Position numbers and translations under genes: made by a program. This document shows, piece after piece, positions 48,217-59,855 of a stretch of DNA of 64,000 bases (position 1 is its first letter; each line of letters starts with the position of its first letter). The stretch comes from Lingula anatina. Its lineage: Eukaryota > Brachiopoda > Lingulata > Lingulida > Lingulidae. The stretch covers positions 104,043-168,042 of the forward strand of contig NW_019775896.1 of NCBI RefSeq assembly GCF_001039355.2, read 5' to 3'. Below the pieces are notes generated by a model. That model worked only from the letters and a program-made list of their open reading frames with translations, was not told the origin of the DNA and searched no databases.

Positions 48217-50165
48217 ATGGGAGTGCAGCTGTTCCTCTTTGTCTTTGTTGTCATGACAATAGTTTCCCGGACAACAGTTTCCCAGACAACAAAAGACACT
48301 TGGAGTCGGCTAAATCTGCCAGAGGAACACATTCCGTATTATTTTAGAAACAATCCAAAACTCGGTGAACAGTGCAGCAAGGATGAAGGTTGCCCTTACA
48401 AGGTATTATATTTATAGCTTGTTTTATTTTTAATAAGTTTGTTGATCTCATTTTTCTAGCATACTTAAAGTTAATTAAAACGAATTGCAGGGAAAATCGG
48501 AAATGTGTATATGAAAATATTAAACATTTTGCTTTCTCACAAATTTATCATGAATTTAATTCTGATTGGGATAAAATTATTCAGCCATTTGGTTAAACTT
48601 CAAGTAATTTCATCCTGAAGTTCAGGCCAAGAATTTATATTGGACATGCAATACAATATACAAAGAATGAGATATCTACATCACTCTCGGGCTATCTGTA
48701 GTTATTTTGATTAAATATTTACTGTATTATTTTTAATTATTTTTCATCAGATTAACCTTAAAATGGTGATTATAAATAAAACATTTAAAATGCTGTACAG
48801 GATATTCAGGATATTCCACCATAGTAAATTATCTATTGACTATATTTGATAGATCTATGGACTAGTCAGTCCTTTGTTGTAAGTGCGGCCTAAGGAACTT
48901 GGACAACTAACAGTAAACTCAGATTTTATAAAAATGTATGCTAATTATTCAATATGAGTATTCAAATTAATGTTTTTCGCACATATTCAGTCATGCTGGT
49001 AGATTTGCTGTAGGTAAATGTAGGTAATATGCAAAAATATTTCTTCGTGAGTTGAATAAAAAATAGATGCATGTAGCCAGTATGTTAGTGTAAAAAGTGT
49101 CTATACTTAGAGTTTGAATTAGGATTCCTTTTGTATACATTGGTTAGTGTTTTGTTCATAACTCATTCATTCATTCATTTATTTATTCATTTTCTCCCTT
49201 ATTGGTTCATTTTGTTACTCATTCATTTATTTACACATTGAACCCTTTGCTTGAATGATTAATTGCTTGAATGATTCTTTCTTTCTTTTTTTCTTACTTT
49301 CTGTTCGTAATTCTAATTCTTAATCCATCCAGTGAGCCATTTAGTTTCTCATTATGCATTCACTAATTCAATCTGTTTCTGTAACATGGCTTGTCATTCC
49401 AGGATCTACTGGGGGTGAAGAAATGTTGGGGATATGAGAAGTCGTGTCCAGAGACAGAGAGGATGTCCAACCCGGAGTGTCCAGGAGAGGCACCTGGATG
49501 GTCAGTCCAATGGTCATTTTACTGCCCAGTAGTCTGTTAATGAAAATATGATGGCTAGGAGCGTGAATCGTGATGCCAGTATTTTTGGTTAAAAAGATTT
49601 ACTCCAACAAAAAATAATGAGATGGTCAAGTGCCCATTTTACTGGCAATAAAGAGAACTGTTGCCATATATAGTTACTGTATTTTTCTTAACTAATAAAG
49701 AGAATTGACCTCAGCAGAAAACAAAGAAAAAGTTAAATGTTGGATTGGCAAGTGATTAGTTATTTGATCCAAAAAACGTAAGTTTAGACTGTCCAGTTTT
49801 TCACATTTTCATCAAGATGTTACTTGTACAGTGCTTGGGAAAGGAAAGTAATGAATATAAAATTAGATTTAGTAATGTTGCAAAAACTTGAATAAATACT
49901 TGGTGTATAGTAGCTGCCTGTGGAAAGTAGTATTTGACTGACATATTTTCTGTGCTTGTTTCATTTAATAGTTTCAAGAAACATAATTGATTTTAAACAT
50001 ATATGTATTTTAAGGATACGTCGAAAAGAAGACCAACTGAGTAATTTCTGGAAGCAGGCAGATTTTGGTTATGTTAAGGAAAGACTAGATGAAATGAAAA
50101 CATTGTGCGAACCACAAAAGAAGGTATGTACAAAAGCATTTTTCTTCACATTTTGTCAATTTTTG

Positions 50166-50220
<55 letters not shown>

Positions 50221-53200
50221 CAATTCACTTGCAAAGACTTATTTTTTTATCACTTGATATTTTGATATTTTACAATCAAGCCTGAAATTAATAATATTAA
50301 ACTCTGTTTATTGATACCAAAGAGAATTCAGCTTTTTTAATAATAAGTGGGAGCATTCAAATGATACATGGGCATAGGAATATGCTTTTTTTTTTTCGGG
50401 GGGCGGTGGGGGACGTAATATTGTTATTATGCCTTTACCTCGAAAATCCAAGGAGTGTAATCACTGAAATGTTAAGAATACTCAATACTGTAATGGTAAG
50501 ATTTTTTCTACCTTTTCAGGGAGATTCTTCGCTACGGTGTTCTAGTTTCACCAGGTACTGCAGGGCCACTGACATCTATATTGACCTGAGAAATCTTAAT
50601 AGCAAGGCGCACACTGACAGGTAGCAGACATTTACAATTCTAGAAAATTAAACAACAACATTTAAGAACACTAATTTTATGAATAATATGTAAAATTGCC
50701 ATTAAGTGCTGAAAATGACTTTCAATTATTATGGTTTAAAAAATAGAGCATAAGAATTAATATTTTTTTCAGCAATTAAATAATAAGTATATACTTAAAA
50801 AGTGTGGATAACTCATAGAATTTGTTTGTTTGGCTTTTTCCAGGTTTCGCGAATCTGTGTTTAAGCAGGGTGAAATTGGGGGACACTGCAAACTGAATAA
50901 AAAGCTTTTGAGGGAACAGTCTGAGCACAAAAGTCCACTACAATCTTGGTAATTAAAAATACAGTTTTTCTAGCAATTCCCATATTTCTCCATGCAGTAT
51001 TTGTTAAAGGACAGGCCATAATTTGAAATAAAGACAATGATAATGATGGAAATAAAAAAAAATGAAATAAAAAACAGTAAGACATTTGCAGTTTATTTAA
51101 AGCCTTCAGACAAAATGTGAATATAATGAGTAGTTACTTTATGTCTAGGCTAACAAACATCTCAATAGAAAAAAAAAAGAATAAATGTAAATAATTAAAA
51201 TCAGTTTTGAAAAATGTTGGAATTTAGATATTTATAAGCATCTGATCTTTTCAGGTATGCAGAGTTGGAAGAGTATTCACAACTGAATTTCAGACCCATC
51301 AAGGATAAAAAATGTGACGTGGTTTTAAAGAAACCTACGTATTTCATGAAGTTAGATGCGGGTAGGTCATGTACATGATTTCTTATATCCTGTTTTACAA
51401 AAGAAAATTAGATGGAGAGTTGGTCTTAACTTTTACACCAAAGTTTTGGACTGCTACAACTCGGGATAAATGTGCAGTTCAGTCAGATGGTTCAATACAG
51501 AAAGCTTTTAATAATTGCTTTATTTGAAAAGTGAACAAGATACAAACCACGTATATCATTCGTAACCAAAGTTGATCTGCAAATCAAATATGGCCGACCC
51601 ACTTTAAAGCTTGCTGTGTGATCTCTGCAGGGAATCTGTTCAGTGTGTAGTAGGGGATTTTGCAACAAGCTTTCAAGTGGGTTGGCCTTATTTGATCCGT
51701 GGATCGGTTTGCCTGCGAATCAACTAGTTGTGAATGTGACCTAGGTCGCTCTTCACACCATTTGATGATCATGCCTATTTGTGGATGATGCGTTTGTGCT
51801 TAGTTGATGGCTTTTTGTGAATATATATGTTGTTTGTTTTGCTCAGGTGTAAATATGTACCACCACTTCTGTGATTTTTTCAACCTTTACATGTCGCAGC
51901 ACATGAACAACAGTTTTGACACTGATGTTAACATTATTATGTGGGATACAGTAAGTATGGCTCTGCCTGTACGGTAATTTCTCATTTAATTTGTACAGTA
52001 GGAAATTCCAACTTGGAATTAATGGTATTTACAAAAAACAATCTGATGTCTCCTTGTACTATTTGATTAGATAATTCTGCCAAATAAGTTTAGTTTGAGT
52101 CAGAAGGTAGTTTTGTGAGTAAATATAAAAAACTGTTTTATTAATTATTGTATTAGGAATAAACCAGGTTTTTGAAATTAATAGTTCATGAAAATTACTG
52201 ATATTTATAATAATGTCAAGTAACCACATTTCCTTTTGTAATTCCACACCATTTATATTTTGTAAATTTAAAGTGCTTTTTGATATCACCTATGATAGAT
52301 CTATCAAATAGATAGTTAACTTAAAGACAATCTTTTTAGAAATATTTCAATTTTTTTGCAAATTGCATTTGTCCAAATTGCTGAAAATGAAATGGATAAT
52401 TGTGACAGACCTTCTGTCCATAATTTCTTAATTTTTTAAAGAATAAAAAATCAGCAAATGTAACAAGACATAATTGATTTATTTTTTCCCATAAGTATAA
52501 AACTGGCAATTACTTTAAGACTTATGACAAACAGAATATTTTAAAAAACTTGAAGTTTTAAATTCTGTGTGAGCACAATTTTGGTGAAAGAAATTAGAAT
52601 ATCACTGCATAAATTTCAGTTTCCTTCAGTACAGTCACTTCATTTCAGAGTTATATGGGGTATGGTGATTTGTTTGTAGAAACATGGCAAGCTTTCACCT
52701 CAAACAAAAATCAGCCTTTTATTCCATTGAATCAGTACAATGGTAAAAAGGTAGGTAGTAATGATGTCTCCTGCCCATTAGCACATCATCTTATGTGGTC
52801 CCACAGAATAGCTGTCCAAAGATTACAACTATCTGGCATTTATATTGGTGGCTGTGCAGATATATCAGAATCCATAATTTATAATTTTTAATGCTCAGCT
52901 AAGACACCTTGTGCTTGGCTATTGCTCTGAAGCTTTCCCCTTATCCTCAAACATATGAACACCTTGAAATCACCCAAAGCAATGTTGAACGGCTGATCTG
53001 TGGGGCACAGATGTGTTTTTGGCCATTTATTTCATGACAAATTGAATCCAAACACACATATTATGAATGCTTCTTCCAGAGCTACTATAGGTATGCAGAT
53101 TTGCTGATGGAGGTGTGGCCAGTTTTCACGGACCAGCAACGCACGCAGTTTGCTCCAGTTTTACAACTGGGCAATGATTTTAATGGGAAAAGGGTATGAC

Positions 53201-55092
53201 CCCTACACCGTTCCCTCAGACTGATTTTTTTTTTACTAATATTTGATTTTTATTTATTATAGTTGCAGAAGCACAGTTAGTAGTACCTCCATTTTTATGT
53301 TCAATTGATATTTCATTTCTCCTGGGTGAGGGATAGAAAATATAAAGCTTGACTGACCACAACCTCACATTGATAGCTTGTTATTGAAACCTGGGTGGTT
53401 TGTTAACAATTTTAGGCGAAAGGTGGTAAATCTGGAATGCATGTGGATTGTAGACAATACAGTTTTATGCCTGGAATGATCATGCACGTTGAGTTTTCAT
53501 GCCAACTGCTAACTCCCTTTCAGCAAATTGTGAAACACTTATTTTAATTTTATTTATCATTATTGTATGTATATATTTTTGAAAATATACAATTCTTATA
53601 ACTTGTTAGAGAGGGTTATTTATACATATTATTTAATTTGTTAATTGTGTCATTGAGATATTCTCCGTATCCTTCACAAAGCCTAATTACATTTATTTTA
53701 TGAAATACTTTATGAGTAAGGATTTTCTTGAATAAATTAAGTATAATATCCTTTTAATTATATTATCGTATAATGTTCAATTGTAATATACAGTACACAT
53801 AAACCATTCTATTGTCCCCTGAACAAAGATTAAGTTGCATATTTACTTCCCTAAGAAAGAAATATATAAGGTATTTCATCCTGTATCTTTAGAGACTAAT
53901 ATACACCAATGTATTTTTGAAAGACAATTAATTTATTTAAAGAAGAATAATTTTGATTTACTTTTATTCATTTAATTGTTCATTTCTAGCTTTGTATCAA
54001 GGATGCCATATTTTCTCTCCTTCCACGAATGAGATACGGGTTGTTTTATAATACCCCAATTGTAAGTACTATAACTGCTAATCATTGAAGAATCAGTTTT
54101 GAAATTCTGTACCCAAAACTCTTATGTCACATCTTTTTGTTTTCTCTGATTCTGAAAGATGAAGTAAATATTGAATTTACATGTGACAAAAAACGTTTTA
54201 GCCTACCACATTAAGACACCATGAATCTAAGAACTTATTGACCCATAGCAGGAATGCCGACAGTACACTGAATAAATTTTTTAAATTGAACTGGCTTAGC
54301 TTCAAATTGACTGACTTCGCATTGCAGACTGGTTTAATAAGTTATTTAATACTAATATTTGCAGATTCCTGGTTGTGAAAGAAGCAGCATGTTTAGGGCT
54401 TTTTCCCAACATGTGCTTCACAGGCTCAAAATAGTCCAACATGGACCAGTGGTAAGTTGGCTTAATATATACATCAGCTTATTCACATACAATACAATAC
54501 AATACAATACAATACAATACAATACAATACAATACAATACAATACAATACAATACAATACAATACAATAGCAAATAACCAAAAAATAGTATAAAAATTGA
54601 AAATATGTACCATGCTTTATGCATGTCTATGTGGGTGGGGGTGGGGGTGGGGGGGCGGGGGGAATAAAAGTGTCTAAGCAGTTGGGTGTCTGGTGCATCT
54701 GTACCTGATGGATGTTAATGCCAAAAAATCAATCATCTTATTGAATTAGATTTTACTGAATATGTAATTTCAGGAAAACAAGATAAGGATAACATTGCTA
54801 TCAAGGAGTACCAAATATAGAAAGATACTTAATGAAGATGAGGTATGTTGCCATATATTAAAAAAAGTCTCCCACAATAATTTTATTAAATGAATGTGTA
54901 CACATTGCATGAAATTATATTAATTTTAAAGTTATGGTGCCTCCTAATGCTTGCTGTGATTTCATATAGTTCCCTTTTTGTGTTTTAGCTTATTAAAGCT
55001 TTAAAAACTGTGGGTGAATTTGAAGTGAAGAAAGTGGATTTCAAGTACAAAGAAACCCCATTTCTAGATCAGCTTCAGGTACGAAAATTTAT

Positions 55093-55152
<60 letters not shown>

Positions 55153-56523
55153 GCACTTGCAACACATATTTCAATTAGCAGGAATGAAACATTGAGATAT
55201 TTAAAAAGAGTCTAAACTATCATTTTAATTATAAATAAAATGCCCAGATTTTCATATGACACAATCAGCATTTTGATCAAGAGCTAAGATTACTTGGAAT
55301 GAGTATATATTCAGGTTTAAAAAATCTAATTCCAGGTTACCCATAACAGTGACATATTTATTGGAATGCATGGTGCGGGGCTCACGCACATGCTGTTCCA
55401 GCCAGACTGGGGCGTGATATTTGAAATGTAAGTTTTGTGGAACAGATGAGGTATCAGAAAGATGTATGCCTTTGGATAAGTATCAAGACTCCTTTGGGAA
55501 ACAACTGAAATGACTATGCCTTTTAAAGTCATTAGCTCTACTCATTTTCAGCATTATTGTATTGCATTAGTAATTGGTCAAGATCAATTGATAGCACCTG
55601 TATGGCATGTACTGCCAGATTTTTTTAGATGTACAAAAATGCCTTTTAGAATATAATAAAAGCAGTTTTTATGCTTAAACTTGACTTGAGCATTGAGATC
55701 AAAAAACAACAGAGGAATATTGAAAAAAGAAAAGAAAGCTGAAAGGATAGGTCTTGGTTTTTGTCAGTCTCACAATACTTTACTGACAGAGTTAAAATAG
55801 TGCTGTCAACAAGAACCACTTAACAGCACAGAGAGGACTGTCCGTTTCACACATATTAAAAAATGACCTTGGTTCTGTATTTTGTTTCAACTAGCTACAA
55901 TTGTGAGGACAGTGGATGCTACTATGATCTGGCCAGGCTACGTGGCATTAAGTACATGACATGGGAGAAACAGGACAAACTTGTTCAGGAGGACGAGGTA
56001 AATGCAAAACAGTAACATTTGTTGTTAAAAATTATGAGTTTCAGTTTCAGATTTGAATTTAAAAATTTCGAAGACTGTATAAAGAGTTAGAATTTTGATA
56101 ATAAATATATTGAATATTAGTACTGTAAAGTCGCTATGGGTCAATTCAGAAAAGGGGACTAACTAGTCCGAGGGTCAAATATAGCGACCAACTACAAAGC
56201 TTGCCATCAAATCTGCTAATAAACACTGAATAGATATCTCATGGGGAAGTATTCAAGGGGGTGGGCCATATTTGACCCTCGGACTAGTTAGTTCCCTATT
56301 CTGAATGGGGCCCATTACTGATAATGAACATTGAATACCACAGGGTCACCATCCCCAGCTTGGTGCTCATGCCAAATTCACAAACTATTCTTTCGATGTT
56401 GAGGAGTTTATGCGGAAGATTCAGGAGGCAGCGGCATATATCAAAAACCACCCAGACTTTGTCAGAGCGCGGAGGGCAAAGTATGGAAGTGGAGATAACG
56501 CTCAATCAAAAGACGAATTGTGA
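48217..56523 (+). CDS. EOGT: EOGT, EGF-domain-specific O-GlcNAc transferase, complete model
   Basis: Exons: 48217-48402, 49403-49500, 50015-50123, 50520-50620, 50844-50948, 51255-51361, 51847-51950, 52649-52750 (or 53080-53193), 53990-54061, 54365-54451, 54774-54842, 54989-55078, 55336-55427, 55895-55997, 56344-56523. All are GT-AG and in phase, giving 534 residues (human 527). Residues 1-23 are a signal peptide. [88 protein letters not shown] and the GT61-type motif GMHGAGLTH match the family. It ends SKDEL, an ER-retention signal. The enzyme transfers GlcNAc from UDP-GlcNAc to Ser/Thr of folded EGF repeats (Notch ligands and receptors, matrix proteins) in the ER lumen. The ATG is preceded by an acceptor with 2 nt of leader. 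Exon 8 has a homologous partner (separate entry). Confidence 0.96.
50171..50213. repeat. (CA)n microsatellite, copy B
   Basis: About 21 CA units in EOGT intron 3; shorter than in copy A. Confidence 0.95.
51564..51730. mobile_element. MITE, family 2, copy 1
   Basis: Inverted ends GTTGATCTGCAAATCAAATA-TGGCCGACCCACTTTAAAGCTTG and CAAGCTTTCAAGTGGGTTGG-CCTTATTTGATC. The internal AAAGCTTG and ACTGAACAG-like blocks recur in the element at 56138-56313. It lies in EOGT intron 6. Confidence 0.65.
52649..52750 (+). CDS. EOGT: EOGT exon 8a (ancestral form of the alternative pair)
   Basis: The 34-codon exon is phase 0 at both ends and encodes [20 protein letters not shown] and 14 more residues ending YNGKK. 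It matches the mammalian segment [20 protein letters not shown] closely, so it is the form used to build the 534-residue model. In mammals this segment carries a DYD motif that I recall as needed for full activity; here the position reads SNK. Confidence 0.85.
53080..53193 (+). CDS. EOGT: EOGT exon 8b (homologous alternative exon)
   Basis: The 38-codon exon has a good acceptor (CTTCTTCCAG) and donor (AGG|GTATGA) and is phase 0 at both ends. It reads [20 protein letters not shown] and 18 more residues ending DFNGKR. It aligns with exon 8a (S-Y, Y-x-DL, E-x-W-x-x-FT, NGK) with 4 extra residues, at about 40% identity. It lies 329 bp downstream of 8a. Using both would insert a second copy of the segment that the family does not have, so mutually exclusive use is likely, giving a 538-residue isoform. 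Splicing itself is not visible. Confidence 0.75.
54488..54569. repeat. (AATAC)n microsatellite
   Basis: About 16 perfect pentanucleotide units, 37 bp after the donor of EOGT exon 11 (54451). Confidence 0.95.
55098..55148. repeat. (CT)n microsatellite
   Basis: About 25 CT units starting some 20 bp after the donor of EOGT exon 13 (55078). Confidence 0.9.
56138..56313. mobile_element. MITE, family 2, copy 2
   Basis: Inverted ends GGTCAATTCAG...GGGGACTAACTAGTCCGAGG and CCTCGGACTAGTTAGTTCCC...CTGAATGGGGCC, with GTCAAATAT / ATATTTGAC next inside. It ends 30 bp before the acceptor of the last EOGT exon. Confidence 0.8.
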
Positions 56524-57039
56524 TCTGGGACTGCATATAGGATAGAAAAATTATTGTGTTCCTATATTTATTCATATCAGGGTAAAATAGCAAGCTTTAC
56601 AAAAGATTTCCATTTGTTTTTTTTTTAAGCCTACTGCTGCTGGTGGTATGGTGGAAGTTCCACAATATCTACAGAATTTCTATGTGAAAAGTTTCACATA
56701 TCTCAGTATGTTCTTTTCCTCATCATAACTTTTGATTGTAGAATTATGCAGATGGAGAGGATAGATTAGTTATTTTGCAGCTGACTTATATTTTCCAAAA
56801 AAAAAAAGNAAAAAACCTAAAATAAAGCAGCCTTTGTAATTGTTTACATTTTTCTGATACAAAGGTACAATACATTCATTTAAATGGACTACCACTAATT
56901 GTCACGGAGTCAAAAGAAACCAATATTTTATTCTATTTTATCTATTTATTTATTTATTCATTTCTTTATTTACTTCATTATAATTTTTTTTTTTGTAAAT
57001 TGACAATCAGGGCCCAGGCTTTACCCCCAATATACTAAC
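56524..57039. other. EOGT 3' UTR and junction with NCAPD2 intron
   Basis: A single N lies at 56809 in an A run; AATAAA is at 56821. No NCAPD2 exon is present although the NCAPD2 donor at 57040 requires one further left. A join or missing sequence here is likely. Confidence 0.5.
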
Positions 57040-59772
57040 CTTAGCAGCAAAGGGGTTACTCCTCAGTAAAGCAGTGATCAGCTGTACAGCATATTTACGA
57101 ACTTGGCTGGACCGATCCTGAAGCCTCCCTATCACAAGGTCCACCAGGTGGTGCTGCCGAGGCAGAGGGAGGGCCTTCTCGTTCACGACAGTCAGCCAAA
57201 CCTGAAGGACTTTGCTACGGACGAATGCATGGACGTCATGGATATGGTCCTGTTAAGACAATTTCAATTTTTTACAATTCTATAATTATAAAACAAGAAA
57301 ATTGCACTTTCAAAACCTGACATATTCAATCATTTGCAAATTACATACAACTAAGCACATTAAGACATAATTAACTTCAGAACAGTGCTTAAGCTTATTG
57401 TCTTTGTCTTAAAATTTGGCACTATTTTCGAAATCAAAATTAAGCTGCCAAAAAGTAGTTTTTTTGGGCAACCATCAAATTTGCACTGCTGCTATTTATA
57501 ACCCCCCCCCTCCACCCCCTAAGAATAAAAATAAAACAAAAAAATTTATTATATCAAACCAAATTCAAACTCACTTCCAACTTATCCAGAAACTGGTCCC
57601 TAGTGTTTTTCAAGTTGGCATCCAGGTCTTCTTTGCTGAGTACCTTCACTAGGATCTCCCCAAGTACTCCCAGCACCCCGTTACGCATGGAGTAGGACTG
57701 GAAGATAACATGCGAGATTTTGGTACAAAGACAGAACATAACAGAATTTCTGGGGAAGCCCTAACACTCGCCAATTTAGTCAAATGCTAAAACCAACTTA
57801 AACTGGCAAAACAAAATAGGGTTGATTTGACTTGTTTTAGTCAAAAAGGCCTAAAAGGAAAATAAATTGATTACAAAACATACCAGGCAGCTGAAAACAC
57901 ATTTGAGAAAAACAACCTTGTGATATCCTTGCAATTAGAAATTACTTCCCCATGTGAGAACTACAAAAAAGTTGAGATGCTGCAGAAAACTCACCTCCCC
58001 ATCCAACAGTGGTATAAGCACACTGATATTGGGCAGCATAACTTCTGGGATCCTCTCTGCTAGCTCCACCATGAAAGCTGCATAAGCCCGCGTCCCGGAG
58101 TTGTCCCGAGCCAGGTCCCGGGGGTCCATCTTGCCAAGCTCCCTGGGGACAAGTGAAAAAAATTGAATGAAACAAAATCAATATCAAAGTTATTTGAACT
58201 AAAATAAACATATCAAAGCAACCATCAACACATCACTTACCATCATCAAAACTTTTAATCAAAAGATATTAATGATCCAATTTCAGAAAATTAATGTGGG
58301 TAAATGTCTCAAACATTGTGAAATTATGGCGATGCATGTGTGAGTCTAAGCTTATGCATGAGCACACAACTTTTACCTGTTAATTTCACCTACCATCTCC
58401 CTTCAACCCCAATAATGTCAGATACCCCAATACACACCCACCCTTACCTCATGATCTCACCCACCACCCCCTTTAACCCCAGCTCCGTCACAAAGAGCTC
58501 CAGGCCCTGGGCTAGGGGGCTGGACAGGTGCTCGAAGTGCTGTAACAGCTGAATGATCTTCAAGCTGGCCCCTGAAACAGAACCACAGACATATTACTAC
58601 AATACAGGAGCCATTGAAATGCGATTGCACAAACAACAATGTAGCTTAAATCTTCATCACCTTGCCTTTTCAAAATTGTAAAAATATTTTGGCTACAAGA
58701 TACTGTTTTTTTATGTGTTCTGTCTCTCTCTCTCTCTCTCTTTTTTTTTTTTTTTTTTTGCAAACAACAGGAGCAAACGAGCGAGAGAGAGAAAGAGAGG
58801 GGGGGGGAGGAATTTGGTTAATTCTCTCGATAATGGCCAAATACATTGATCAGAGGGTCAGAGGGGCCTAAGTGTACTCCCAACAACAACAAGTTCAAAA
58901 TCCTAATCCATTGTTACACACAATCTACTCACCAAGACCATGATTATATTTCTTGACCATGGTCCCCAGGAGGTGGAAGATGGCGTCTTTGGTGACTCTG
59001 TTCTTGGTGACACTGGGGTTCTCCAGCAGCTTGTAGCAGCAGCAGGTGACCAGGCTGGAAGGGAAGTAGAGTCATCTTGAGAAATCACAGGGAACAAGAC
59101 AGTAAAAGTCCAGGGCCCAGGGATCCTAATGCAGAGCACTAGTTACCCTATGAATAAACCCCCAATCCCTGTGAAATGAAGAGCCTCATTAGCCATTAGC
59201 ATAATCAGATTTGATGAGTATCTTACTTCACAAACTCTTCCTCTGCCACAGGCGGGTCCCACAATCTGTTCAGGTTGAGCTGCAGCACCTGGAGCAGCGT
59301 CTGCACACTCTTCTCACGCTCCGCCTCCCAGTCCCAACCTGTCAGTACTTCCTTCTTCTTTGCCTTGCCACGCCCCTAGTGGGAGGAGTTAGCATACATT
59401 TGCATAATTATTTCATTCAAGTATCGGATGATGCACAGTTGTGACCTTATGTTTCATATATTCAGAAGACATCTCTATTAGCTAGACCAAGTATATCGAT
59501 CCATAAATGCTTATATAATAATAAAATTTGTTTAAAAAAAAAATGAAAGATGTTTGAAACTTTTTTATTTTGCTAATTCATAAGTTTTAGAACAAAATTT
59601 TGATTTGGGTGAATTGAAGTTGGCTCACATACACATTTGTGCATAATTATGTGCCCCCAACACATGCATGCACACTGGCACATGCATGCACATACACAAC
59701 AAACTCAAATTAAAATGTAAGTGTGAGCCAAAACGTAAATATATTAATATACTAGTAAGCACTTTCTCCAAC

Positions 59773-59855
<83 letters not shown>

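Larger units (their letters stand above)
45550..50639. repeat. EOGT 5' segment, copy B
   Basis: The 5090-bp counterpart of 39757-45531. It lacks the Harbinger-like insertion and continues without a break into EOGT exons 5 onward. Confidence 0.9.
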
